64,000 nucleotides of DNA from Pictodentalium vernedei (GCA_031216915.1 CM062289.1:59276577-59340576); one strand, 5' to 3'. Counted from the first letter of the stretch, positions 54,693 through 64,000 are shown. Notes: a model not told the origin generated them from the letters alone. Program-made: numbers and translations.

Positions 54693-55415
54693 TATTTGTT
54701 TATTGGTGCTTGACGTCACTCAATAACCAGTCACGCGTCAAACAGTTTTACGACGGAGGAAGTCCAATTACCCAGGGAACAGAAGTGAGCAACCGTCAGA
54801 CACTCCAACTTACCAACCAGTTACAAGCCGAGACAGCTGGGAGACAGAAGTGGTTGAACCCAAGTACACCATCGACGTGCAGTACGCGTTAGTACACAGA
54901 GTCTCATGTCATTCATTGCTTGGCCATTGAGGATTACTTTTCTTGGCCAAGGATAGGTTCATTCTCAGTAGACCAATTCCCGCGAGGCCAATTCCCAAAA
55001 GACCAATTCCCCTTAGACCAACTGATGTGTTCTACTTTTAAAATAATTCTATATCAATAATTTGATATATTTAAATATAAAATTTAAAATTCACCCTCTG
55101 GGGGGCCTCATCTTTCAGATGATAGTCTGCTTATTTTCTGGCTTGTTGATATTTTATAGACGCTGGGCAGATTTTTCATAACAATTGTTATAGTAATCAC
55201 ACACTTTCAAAGGCTGTGATTCTTTTTATTATTTTTTTTTTATCAAATAAAGTGCTTATCAATAAATAAATGTCTTCTTAATTATGCTTAATCAACCCTT
55301 AATCAATAACAGTATGTAGTTGGTCTAAAGGGAATTGGTCTTTTGGGAATTGGCCTAAAGGGAATTTGTCTAGTGGGAAGACACCCAAGGATACAGTGCA
55401 ACCTTCACGCGAAAA
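54693..55415 (-). mobile_element. SINE, diverged, split by F1
   Basis: TTTGTTTATTGGTGCTTGACG tail side, TTTTACGACGGAGGAAG, CATCGACGTGCAGTACGC. It is interrupted in the conserved core (GGCCAAGGATA) by F1 and resumes with CAAGGATACAGTGC at 55386. Confidence 0.72.
54956..55385. mobile_element. Family F element, copy 1
   Basis: GGTTCATTCTCAGTAGACC start, GTCTAGTGGGAAGACACC end; exact 8-bp target duplication CAAGGATA at 54948-54955 and 55386-55393. Arrays of GACCAATTCCC (left) and GGGAATTGGTC (right) fill the termini. An 8-bp duplication with GG..CC ends suggests Merlin or hAT (inference). Confidence 0.93.
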
Positions 55416-55452
55416 TTCACTATCACTTCCCAGACTTGTTCGAGGTAACTCT

Positions 55453-56348
55453 TTAAACCCCGGTGGTATCTTCCATGTCAGTTTAACTGTAGCAATTGGA
55501 AGAGCATTTATTTATTAATTGGGGGTACATCAACTAATATTTTCAACGTGCAGCCCAAGACTGCACGTTAAAAATATTAGTTGATGTACCCCAAAACATT
55601 GATTGACCGACCCCACACATTTACGGTTCATTCCCACTAGACAAATTCCCTTTAGACCAATTCCCACAAGGCCAATTCCCAAAAGACCAATTCCCCTTAG
55701 ACCAACTCATGCGTTCTACTTTCAAAATAATTCTATATCAACAATTTGATATATTTATAAAAAAATTATAAATGTATTTAATGTTATTGATATTCAAGCC
55801 TGAAAATAAGCAGTCTGTCATTTGCAGAATGGGGTCCCCAGAGGGGGAATTTGCTGATGCTATCCCATACAGTAGGTCAGTTTATGCTCTGCGTACCTCT
55901 TTCTGTTTATGTTTGAGACCTTAATTCAGATTGAGATTCACAGAGGGTAAATTTAGTGATGCTACCCTGCTATGCGGGGTAGCATCACCAAATTCACCCT
56001 ATAGGGACCTCATTTTTTCAGATGAAACTCTGCTTATTTTCTGGATTGTTGATATTTTATAAACTGAAATGTTATAAACCTATATTTTTTGTATGTTATG
56101 TGTATATTTTTTTTTATCAAATAAAGTGCTTCTCAGTAAATAAATGTTTTCTCAATTATCCTTAATCAACCCTTTATCAATAACAGTATGTAGTTGGTCT
56201 AAAGGGAATTGGTCTTTTGGGAATTAATCTAAAGGGAATTGGTCTAGCGGGAAGACACCACAGTTACTTAGCAGCCATCCTATTTAATGAAAGTATGATG
56301 GAGCGTGTTCTTGGACCGAAAAAGTGGCCTCACGGGTCAAAGGGTTAT
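55453..56348. mobile_element. Family E TTAA MITE, copy 3, split by F2
   Basis: TTAAACCCCGGTGG start, core CAACGTGCAGCCCAAGACTGC with the outer arms GTACATCAACTAATATT and complement, end GGGTCAAAGGGTTAT. The arms differ from E2 in a paired way. Confidence 0.8.
55625..56259. mobile_element. Family F element, copy 2, nested in E3
   Basis: GGTTCATTCCCACTAGAC start, GTCTAGCGGGAAGACACC end. Target duplication ACATTTAC / ACAGTTAC (one difference) at 55617-55624 and 56260-56267. Internal inverted pair GATGCTACCCTGC / GGGGTAGCATCACC. Confidence 0.9.
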
Positions 56349-57600
56349 GAGAACATAGGATAGTAATGTCTAATCAAGGCGTTGCAACACATGGCTATTA
56401 TTTGTAACCAGACTGGCGACCCGGTGATGTCAGTTTGGGTGGCTTTATCACACAAAATTTCTTCACTTCACATTTCATCATACCATCAATGAATAAGTTG
56501 AACCGTGCAGAACAATTAGAGAGGAAAGGGGGAAAAAGACTCATATGATGCTATCTGTCAAATTGATACCTGTGTTAGTAAAACTGATTGTAGCGTCATG
56601 TTTGCGTTGCGTTGATAAGTTTTAAAGTGTTGTTTTTTGACAAGGTCGAACAATAGGTTATCCACCACAGTTGACGAAACTTGGTCCCCTATTAAGATAC
56701 GAGAAGTTGATTCACAATGTTTCTCAAGAGATTTTGAAAAAAAAACACAGACATGATGATTGCACTTAGATGCGGGTATATACCCACGGTGCAGAACATT
56801 TGTCTGTTGTATTGTAAATGATGACAGCTTTCGCGCCCCATCTTCTCGGGAGCTGTTCATCAAATAATGAAGAAAGTTTGTGATAACATTGTGGACTCCT
56901 GGTGTGACAAATAACAATATATATTTTTGTTTCATCCTAACAGTGACGGACAAAAAATATCGATGCTTATCTAGAATACTGTCATTGCGACACGATTTTA
57001 CTCATTCGCCCTAACGTTGAGATATAACTAAGTAGACATTCGTAACACGTACGCACACACTGGTAGACACACGTGCACTTACGTAACTGTGAATTGTCAT
57101 GTAGATACAAATATCGTTTGTTTACAGTTTCTTTCTTGTTTCTAGGATCTTTATCACGGTGGGATATTAACAGACTAATAAGGAAACGGTAAGTGCCTAA
57201 TTTTTTGTCTATATACATCTATATATATATACCATATATACTATATAAATACTACACTGATTTTAAATAGAATTAATAGACAACAGGTTTCCATGCATTT
57301 TCATAACATTGCACACCTAACAAACTCTCGCTGCCAATATTTCCCCTTTTCAGTCATCCAGAAAGTTTTATGAATAAAGGAAAAAAAAAACCTTTATGGG
57401 AAAAAACCCAATACAAAAAAACTATGGGAATATCCTACGAAAAAACCGTAATAAAAATCGCATGGGATGCGAAAATACTCTGTTCTATTTCTTGATAACC
57501 CCTAAAATATTTTTACGCAATTTTTATTTAGTTACAATTCCAATTCCAATTAAATGTTATTTTTTGTCATTTCATTATTCAGACAAGATCTTTTATTATT
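56349..57600. other. Unassigned
   Basis: Contains a 131-codon minus-strand frame (56558-56953) without recognisable motif. Otherwise AT-rich with (TA)n near 57215-57245. Confidence 0.35.
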
Positions 57601-57604
57601 GCTA

Positions 57605-58178
57605 TATTTGTTACCCTCATAATATAACAACGAATTTAACAAATTCATTCGTGTTTGACAGATCTCATTGAGATCTGTCAAACAAGGTTGTATTAGTTAA
57701 ATTCTAAGTTGTATTATTTGCCTAATTCGCTGTTTGACATTTGGTATGTATTTATTAGGGTTTAACGACACTTTCACAGCCAAGTTCATATCGTGTCGGT
57801 GACAGTTTTATGGGTGGAGGAAGCCGGAGTACCCGGAGAGAACCACCGAGCAACGACGAGCAGCTGCAAGTTCCCCAACATCGTAACTCCGCACTGCTGC
57901 ACAGACATTGTTAGATTGGTTGAAGACATGCGCACCATCGACATGCAGTACGCCTTGGTAGACAGCGTCATCGTGCCCCCATGTGGACAATCGGGGTGAA
58001 GTGCCTTGCCCAAGGACACAACGCGTGAGTCCGAATCGATCGCTCAGACGGTCACCCATTCAAGGACTAACCGGGCTCGACATTGCTTAACTTCGGTGAT
58101 CTGACGAGAACCGGTTACCGCAACGCCACCCCGCCCCCTTGACATTTGGTATTTTGACATCAGTATTCAAAGGATTAA
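57605..58178. mobile_element. Family C TTAA MITE, split by a 5S-headed SINE
   Basis: Core GTTTGACAGATCTC / GAGATCTGTCAAAC: the AGAGCTC of the other copies has become AGATCTC on one arm and AGATCT on the other, so pairing is kept. Right end CAAAGGATTAA. The left end is not clear. Confidence 0.72.
57748..58138 (-). mobile_element. SINE with 5S rRNA-derived head
   Basis: The minus strand begins GGGGGCGGGGTGGCGTTGCG, then the 5S-like CTCGTCAGATCACCGAAG and AAGCAATGTCGAGCCCGG, then the shared body. Exact 14-bp target duplication TTGACATTTGGTAT at 57734-57747 and 58139-58152. Confidence 0.93.
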
Positions 58179-58521
58179 CGTAGCTTATTACATAGATACA
58201 ACATGTGGTGTATTATGTGACTTAAAACCCCACTTTATATGTTTAAAAGCGATAAAAATAAAGTAATCTTATCACATTGGGTTGAAACTGAAACTGTGCA
58301 CCGTTTGATCGGCGAGTTATCGTTCATGATAAGTCATCGAAAATGACAGTATGAATGTTTTTGCAGAAACTCCAGGTGCAATTCAGTCAAGTCGCGTTGG
58401 ATTGTTGTATTAGAACAATAGCTGCAGAGGCAGTAAGACATTTGACTTTGCTAGGAAATGCCGATACGAATCACACTTGCAGAGCCTTTCTAAGCTCCTT
58501 CTAACAAACATACCACACGAC
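58179..58521. other. No recognised feature
   Basis: Unassigned sequence. Confidence 0.45.
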
Positions 58522-58529
58522 CTATTCTC

Positions 58530-59127
58530 GGTGTCTTCCCACTAGACCAATTCCCTTTAGACCAGTTCCCTTTAGACCAATTCCCTTTTGGTCAATTCCC
58601 AAAAGACCAATTCCCCCTTAGACCAACCACACACTGTTATTGATTAAGGATAATTAGGAAAGCATTTATTCATAATAAATCTGCCCAACATCTATAAAAT
58701 ATCGACAAGCCAGAAAATCAGAAGACTATCATCTGAAAAATGCGGTCCCCAGAGGGTGAATTTGGTGATGCTACCCTGCACAGCAGGGTAGCATCACTAA
58801 ATTTACCCTCTGTGGACCTCAACCTGAATCAAGGTCTCAAACATAAACAGAAAGAGGTACCCAGAGGATAAACTGGCCCGCTGTATGGGATAGCATCAGC
58901 AAATTCACCCTCTGGGGACCTCATTCTGCAAATGACAGACTCCTCATTTTCAGTCTTGAATATCAATAACATTAAATACATTTATAAATATTTATAATTA
59001 TATCAAATTATTGATATAGAATTATTTTTAAAGTAGAACACACCAGTTGGTCTAACGGGAATTGGTCTTTTGAAAATTGGCCTCGTGGGAATTGGTCTAA
59101 AGGGAATTGGTCTAGTGGGAATGAACC
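58530..59127. mobile_element. Family F element, copy 3
   Basis: GGTGTCTTCCCACTAGACC start, GTCTAGTGGGAATGAACC end (inverted relative to F1). Exact 8-bp target duplication CTATTCTC at 58522-58529 and 59128-59135. GACCAATTCCC arrays and the TGCTACCCTGC / GCAGGGTAGCA hairpin are present. Confidence 0.93.
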
Positions 59128-59135
59128 CTATTCTC

Positions 59136-59394
59136 AGCTGAACGAAGAAACGTTGAACAGTTACCATGACTCTTTAGGTGTCCACCTTGCCATTAAAACA
59201 GTTAAGAAACAGTTATCTTTATTATACGAAGTGGTAAAACATTTTTGTTTATTGGCAAATTACAGGAAAGGTTACACGGTCTTAACCTAAGTCTATTAGA
59301 ACAATAAACATTTAAACGAGGTTCATCGTCTTTCCACAAACACTGCGTGAGATTGTAATGATATTAAGGATGTTTTTCTTTGGTTCGTTCAGAA
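59136..59394. other. No recognised feature
   Basis: Unassigned sequence. Confidence 0.45.
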
Positions 59395-59450
59395 AGGTAG
59401 CCATTTTGGCAAGTCTGTCTTTGAAATGTTAATGGTTCATTTCAACCTGT

Positions 59451-60037
59451 TTAATCCTTTGATACTTTGGTACGTCTTATGACGCACGAAATCAAACAGC
59501 GCGTTGTTTCTTTGTGGTCATTTGTTTTGTTATTATTTTTCTAGTTTTTAAAGTTTTAACCTCAATTCCTATTTTCTCCCGAATAGCGCTCAGTGACAAC
59601 CGTTGTGCCAAATGTTATCGCAGCTTAAAATACTAATATAATCCTGTTGTCAAGACTTCGTAACTGGTTAAGTGCAAGAAGCCACTATCAGGGCTTTTAA
59701 AAAATGAGGATACCAGAGCAATAGCCAACACTTTCCTTACTTATATTTCATATTCAGTCAAACACAAATAATATTTTGTTTATATAAATTTGTTTTATTA
59801 CAAATTATTGAAGAGTGCCTCTGGGCACTCTCCAATAATTTGTAATAGAACAAGTTTTGAATAACAAATTCAGATCACCAAAAATAATTTAGCCCTCAAC
59901 CAGATAATCACTAATGTGAAGAATATCTTGGTATTTGTACTTTCTGACGTTTGACGTCGCATTTTGAAAAACGTTGAAGAAACTGAGTTCCTAGTGAAGT
60001 TTGAACATCAGGACAATTAAAGTCTCAAAGGGCTAAA
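59451..60037. mobile_element. Element O (TTAA), nested in N4, carrying H3
   Basis: TTAATCCTTTGATACTTTGG start and AAAGTCTCAAAGGGCTAA end are inverted, next to TTAA/CTAA. It contains H3. No coding. Confidence 0.6.
59660..59907 (+). mobile_element. Family H TTAA element, copy 3, nested in O
   Basis: GTAACTGGTTAAGTG start, CCTCAACCAGATAA end; core ATTATTGAAGAGTGCC / GGCACTCTCCAATAAT. Confidence 0.78.
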
Positions 60038-60164
60038 GCCATATAACTAGAAAACACAATTCTAGAAAATACAATCGTAAACGTATTGACCCCTGCACAA
60101 ATTAAGCGAAAATAACTTCCTTTATCAAAACCAATTTCTGTTCGTTAAGTTTATTGGGAACCTG

Positions 60165-60495
60165 GGGCGCGATGGCTCAGTGAGGTCCTCGGTTCGAATT
60201 CCACCTGCGGCAACCGCGGTGTGTCCTTGGGCAATACACTTCACCCCATTGCCCACGTGGGGGCACTGTGACGTTGTGTACTAAGGCGTACTGCACGTCG
60301 ATGGTGCACCTGCCTTCAACCAATGCTTACCCTGCTTGTGTGGAGTTGGTATGTTGGGGAGCTGACAGTTGGTCGCCGTTGCGCGGTGGTTCTCTCCGGA
60401 TACTCCGGCTTCCTCCACCTATAAAACTGTCACGGTCATGGTTAGCCATTGTGCAGAAATATGTGACCTTAAACACCAATAAATAAATAAATAAA
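60165..60495 (+). mobile_element. SINE, tRNA head a with head deletion
   Basis: GGGGCGCGATGGCTCAGTGAGGTCC: about 30 bases between A and B boxes are missing. Exact 13-bp target duplication TATTGGGAACCTG at 60152-60164 and 60496-60508. Confidence 0.92.
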
Positions 60496-60510
60496 TATTG
60501 GGAACCTGTT

Positions 60511-60856
60511 TTTATTAGTGTTTAATGGCATTTCGATAGTCAATGTCTTCTCGAGTCGGACAGTTTTACGGATGGATGAAGTCAGGAGTAATCGGAGAGA
60601 ACCACCGAACAGCAGCGAGCAACTGTCAGACTCCCCAGCGTACTAACACCACACAAGCAGAGTTAGCATTGGTTGAAGACATGTGCACCATCGACGTGCA
60701 GTACGCCTTGGTGCACAGACTCACCACAACCCGCAATCGCATTTAAGTGCCTTGCCCAAGGATATAACGTAAGTTACCCCTGGCGGGGATCGAACCATGA
60801 ACCTTTTGGTTTAAAATCCATTGTCGTAACCTCTGAGCTACCATGCTCTCCACTCA
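60511..60856 (-). mobile_element. SINE, tRNA-like head d
   Basis: Tail-to-tail with the previous SINE. The duplication GAACCTGTT (60502-60510 and 60857-60865) overlaps that of its neighbour. Head with GGTTCATGGTTCGATCCCC on the minus strand. Confidence 0.85.
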
Positions 60857-60865
60857 GAACCTGTT

Positions 60866-61339
60866 GAATATTATAAAAAAGATTGCTTGTATATATTCTC
60901 AGTTCGAACTTCTCCAGTTTAGAAACATCTTATTAACATTGATTGATAGAACACTAATAGCCTTACGGGCCAGTGAATATAACAAGTGTACCCCGGAGCA
61001 ACGGGAGACCTCCGACAAACTTCAACTGAAGAGACAAGATCTTAAATGATAATGGCTTTTGTTTGGAGCATATGTTTTCATCATATTATTATTACACCAT
61101 GTGTGGGGGTCGTATAGCAACTGTCTGGCTTCTTTTATCACAGTGGCAACAAGTAACACTTGACAAGGTAATGATCTGTACCCAACAGGATCTCAGCTGA
61201 TTTAAATTATTTTCCAAATATCAGCATTTTACCTAATTTTTGTAAATCTTTTGCTTGCAGAAGCAGTTTCAGGCTTTCTTCTTCCTTAACACTTTATCAC
61301 ACACAATTAGATCAGAAGAAGGCACTTCAAAAAGTAATT
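60866..61339. other. No recognised feature
   Basis: Unassigned sequence; a 68-codon frame has no motif. Confidence 0.45.
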
Positions 61340-61841
61340 CTTTAATAACTCGAAATTTTCTTTTCTTTTGACCTCTAAAACGTAGCTAATGACTCCTAAG
61401 TGGAACAATTCCGATGCGTTCATTAAAATGAGCGGTCAGAGAGGTCATAAGCTACAGTACGTGGAGAGTGGATTGTAACTAAATCAACCGCTGAGTGGAG
61501 TTATCACCCAAGCTATAACTTTCAAATTTTGTACATATCGACAAAAACACAAGCACTGTTTCAGCCAATGGACCTCCGGGTTTAACCCGGAGGTCCACTG
61601 GCTGAAACTTTGCTTGTGCTGGTTAAGCTTTGCAACAAATTTGCAATTACAGCTTAGGTGGAATCTCCATTCTGTGAGTGATTTAGTGAAAATACACTCT
61701 CCACGTACTGTATATGCTTTTTTTTTGGGGGGGGGGGGGTGAGGGGTGGGAATGGGGCTGGGGATTGCAAAAGAATAATGAATGGAGAGTTTTGTGAATA
61801 ACGGTGATCAGATTCAACTGTTACACTAGATAAAGGGTTAA
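61340..61841. mobile_element. Degenerate family A MITE split by B7
   Basis: CTAAAACGTAGCTAATGACTCC..GTGGAACAA and GAGGTCATAAGCTA lie before B7. TTGTGAATAACGGTGATCAG..GATAAAGGGTTAA after it, plus a poly-G insertion, completes the element. Confidence 0.65.
61455..61710. mobile_element. Family B palindromic TA MITE, copy 7, nested in A
   Basis: CAGTACGTGGAGAGTG / CCACGTACTG ends, TA duplicated (GCTA and TATA flanks). Confidence 0.92.
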
Positions 61842-61949
61842 TACGCCAGTCCCCCTCTCTATATTCAATCTCATGTTGTTATTTATTAAGTCAGCAGTGT
61901 CTCTCGAAATTGTGAAAGAATCTACGTTAATGAAGCCCATGTAGGGGTT

Positions 61950-62125
61950 TAGGGCCCAACAAAGTAGATCTATTTCTCATGCCATTTTTTTTTAAAGAAA
62001 ATTGCGTGTGGGAGAGCGGTTTTTTATTCTATTTTTTATTTTTATAATTATTTCTTTTACCACCAAAAGTTCAAGTTCTTGGTTTGTTTTATGTTTTGGG
62101 CCTCATAATCTACAGAATAGCATGG
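61950..62125. repeat. Dispersed repeat shared with 44101-44280
   Basis: CCCAACAAAGTAG, GAGCGGTTTTTTATTC and TTCTTGGTTTGTTTTATG occur in the same order as at 44.1 kb. Confidence 0.55.
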
Positions 62126-62137
62126 GTAGTGGTGTAT

Positions 62138-62208
62138 TTCGTTCCTTGAGTGCAAGAAAGCTTTGCAATGCCAAAGCATTGCAAAGCCTTGTTGCACTCA
62201 AGGGACAC
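62138..62208. repeat. Hairpin CCTTGAGTGCAA..GCTTTGCAATGC
   Basis: TTCCTTGAGTGCAAGAAAGC..TTGCAATGC pairs with GCATTGCAAAGC..TTGCACTCAAGG. Confidence 0.8.
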
Positions 62209-62464
62209 ATTTTTAAATTTTATTAATGTGGGTAAAATATCAGACATAAACCATTTAATTTTTATTTTTTTTAAGCTTTACATTGGTTATAAAAAGAGAG
62301 CATGCGGCAGCCAAAAGGACCATGCGGGTGGGCCTGGGAAACATATTTTCAACCTTTTTCGTCCTAATCAGCGCATTCTTTTTTCATATCGAGAATGACA
62401 GTTATGGCGCATACTATTGTGTTAAAGTAATACATTTCTGAAAGAAAGGAGTTTCGATATAATA

Positions 62465-62720
62465 CAGTGCGTGGAGAGTGGTTTGTAACTAAATCCCCCG
62501 CAGAGTGGAGTTATCACCCAAGCTATAACTTTCAAATTCTGTACATATCGACAAAAACACAAGCAATGTTTCAGCCAATGGACCTCCAGGTTTAACCCGG
62601 AGGTCCACTGGCTGAAACTTTGCTTGTGCTGGTTATGCTTTGCAACAAATTTGCAATTACAGCTTGGGTGGAATCTCCACTCTGCGAGTGATTTAGAGAA
62701 AATACACTCTCCACGTACTG
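62465..62720. mobile_element. Family B palindromic TA MITE, copy 8
   Basis: CAGTGCGTGGAGAGTG / CCACGTACTG ends, TA on both sides. Unpaired changes in the core (CCTCCAGG) are present. Confidence 0.9.
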
Positions 62721-62875
62721 TATAACAAATTTTGTATGCGTAGACGCGGTCCATATGGCAGTTTTTGGGCCGGCCAGCTGGACCTTAATATGCATGTTGA
62801 CCTCAGCATTTTTTGTAATCTTATTTGTTTTACAAGGATTGGCGAAAAAGTTATGGAACTTATATTAACGCCTCT

Positions 62876-63200
62876 CCGTGGCCCAATGGCGCAGGTAGAG
62901 AGCCGTGGCCGAGTGGATAGGTGCGCTGGTTTCTCATGCTACAGGTCCCGGGATCGATCCCTGATCGTGGAAAGTTCTCGAGGTGTCCGAACACTCTCTA
63001 TCAGCATCAATTGTGGGGTTGATGCTGTCACAGCGTACCGTCCTATCGGGTGGGGACGTAAAATGGCTGTCCTCTGTGCGGAGAGAGACACACTCCGTGC
63101 AGACTAAAGATCCGTTCGTAGTATTCGAGAAGAGTGAGGCCACGAATTTGCCACTACGAAGGTCACCCCACACAGCTGCGCCATTGGACCAAGGAAAGGT
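62876..63200 (+). mobile_element. Different SINE-like element with tRNA-Leu/Ser-like head
   Basis: GCCGTGGCCGAGTGGATAGG and GGGATCGATCCC resemble A and B boxes of a type II tRNA. The body is unlike the other SINEs. CCGTGGCCCAATGGCGCAG before and CTGCGCCATTGGACCAAGG after form an inverted flank. Confidence 0.5.
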
Positions 63201-63559
63201 GTTAATATAAGTTGCATAACTTGTTCGTCATTCCTTGTAAAACAAATAAGATTAAATGATTTCAGCTTTACCTCGATCAGTATTCACGTTACTGGTTGGC
63301 TGGCCATTAAAAATTGCCATATGGCTCACATCCTCCTCGTGCAGTTTTTGACAGTATTTGTCTAAGGTCCAATAATACTAACAAACGAACGCCGGGGATT
63401 TATCTTTTATTCGAAGCGAACAGTACGAAATGATCGTTCGCTCCAGTTGTGCAGACATGACTCTACTTGAGAGTCATTTTAACATTGATGGGTCACTCTT
63501 TTTCAGGCCTATCATTTTCAAGAGAGCAGTGAACTCAGGAAGGCAATTCTTGGCCTCCC
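63201..63559. other. No recognised feature
   Basis: Unassigned sequence. Confidence 0.45.
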
Positions 63560-63805
63560 TTAACCCTTTACCCAACGAATCGGCCGCATCCGCCCGCGTA
63601 ATATGCAAACTCAGGAGTTGAAAAAATATTATTTTTCAACAAATTTCAACAAAACCATACCATGTGACCCTTCAATGGAACGAGCTCGTCGAGCTCATTC
63701 CAATGAGGGGCCACATGATATGGTTTTGAAATTTTTGAAAAAAATTAAAAAATCCTATTTGAAAATAATAAATTTTGATATCGTCTGCGTTGGGTAAAGG
63801 GTTAA
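63560..63805 (+). mobile_element. Family A2 palindromic TTAA MITE
   Basis: TTAACCCTTTACCCAACG / GTTGGGTAAAGGGTTAA ends, A2 shoulders, partly mutated core. Confidence 0.9.
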
Positions 63806-63918
63806 TTTTTAATTTGACACGGGGGTGTCTGTTCCTGAGATTGGTAATTTTACCATATCTTTGCTTCTTATAGTTTGGGGTTGTACATACGGCATCTGAT
63901 GTAGGTTTGAAAAATGCT

Positions 63919-64000
63919 TTTATTTATTTATTTATTTATTTATTTATTAGTGTTGAAGGTCACAGACTTATGCACAATGGCTAATCGTGACCGTTTCACG
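63919..64000 (-). mobile_element. SINE tail, cut by window end
   Basis: (TTTA)n, then GTGTTGAAGGTCACAGACTTATGCACAATGGCTAATCGTGACC is the 3' end of the common SINE body on the minus strand. Confidence 0.85.

Larger units (their letters stand above)
59395..60085. mobile_element. Family N element, copy 4, split by O
   Basis: TTTGAAATGTTAATGGTTCATTTCAACCTGTTTAA before and AACTAGAAAACACAATTCTAG..ACAATCGTAAACG after O match the right part of N2. The left part is degraded. Confidence 0.65.

Noticed and set aside
56558..56953. 131-codon minus-strand gene
   Set aside because: No motif, no splice context; frames of this length are expected by chance in 64 kb of this composition.
54956..59127. CRISPR-like or regulatory array from GACCAATTCCC repeats
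   Set aside because: The repeats are terminal parts of family F elements with 8-bp duplications.
1426..60495. tRNA genes suggested by A and B boxes
   Set aside because: Each sits at the 5' end of a SINE with body, tail and target duplication; no cloverleaf stands alone.

Overview
This is eukaryotic genomic DNA, most likely from a marine invertebrate (a lophotrochozoan such as a bivalve or brachiopod, or an early-branching deuterostome). The evidence is the type of repeats: tRNA- and 5S-derived SINEs with a GTGTCCTTGGGCAAG core and (AAAT)n tails, decayed non-LTR retrotransposons, and many TTAA-, TA- and 8-bp-TSD DNA transposon derivatives. The species cannot be resolved from the text. I see no convincing multi-exon host gene; the window reads as intergenic or intronic sequence packed with small mobile elements.

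Main element families. (1) TTAA-flanked palindromic MITEs: family A (ends CCCTTTACC, core around GGAACGAGCTCG, two shoulder types A1 and A2, about 17 copies), family C (core GACAGAGCTC), family E (core AACGTGCAGCC), family H (core GGAGAGTGCC) and one element O. (2) TA-flanked palindromic MITEs: family B (ends CAGTACGTGGAGAGTG, 8 copies) and family D (ends CAGTTAAAACT, 2 copies), which share one hairpin core. (3) Elements with 8-bp target duplications: hAT-I (CAGTGGCGTAG, 4 copies), hAT-J (CAGGGGTGGCGCC, 2 copies), hAT-AA (1 copy) and family F (GGTTCATTCCCAC, 3 copies). (4) Other hairpin elements: K, L, N, P/Q, U, V, Z and several single-copy hairpins. (5) SINEs with one body but several heads: tRNA head a, tRNA head b, a tRNA-like head d and a 5S rRNA-derived head. 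(6) LINE remains: a 2.0-kb 5'-truncated copy with a reverse transcriptase pseudogene (15818-17857) and three smaller fragments.

Layout. 1-10 kb: end of a composite hAT-I, SINEs, A, B, H and Q elements, a LINE fragment, and a possible promoter plus first exon near 3.4-3.53 kb. 10-15.5 kb: hAT-J1 inside a K hairpin, the large hAT-J2, B2 and D1. 15.8-18.5 kb: LINE and P/Q element. 19-31 kb: A, B, N, nested SINE/hAT/A stacks, Z with nested SINE and E, C1, hAT-I3 and D2. 31-47 kb: H2, hAT-I4, SINEs, a SINE-derived minisatellite, palindrome U, an element with inverted terminal minisatellites (39.8-40.45 kb), LINE 3' end, B5, E2, B6 and V. 47-64 kb: K2, L2, isolated hairpins, P2, SINEs, three F elements and more A, B and C copies.

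Many insertions are dated relative to each other by exact target duplications: hAT in SINE, F in SINE, F in E, SINE in C, SINE in H, B in A, and H in O in N. The most interesting pattern is that in at least five unrelated palindromic families the two arms of a copy carry the same diverged bases, so base pairing is kept while the sequence changes between copies. This points to arm-to-arm homogenisation or recent hairpin-templated rewriting.
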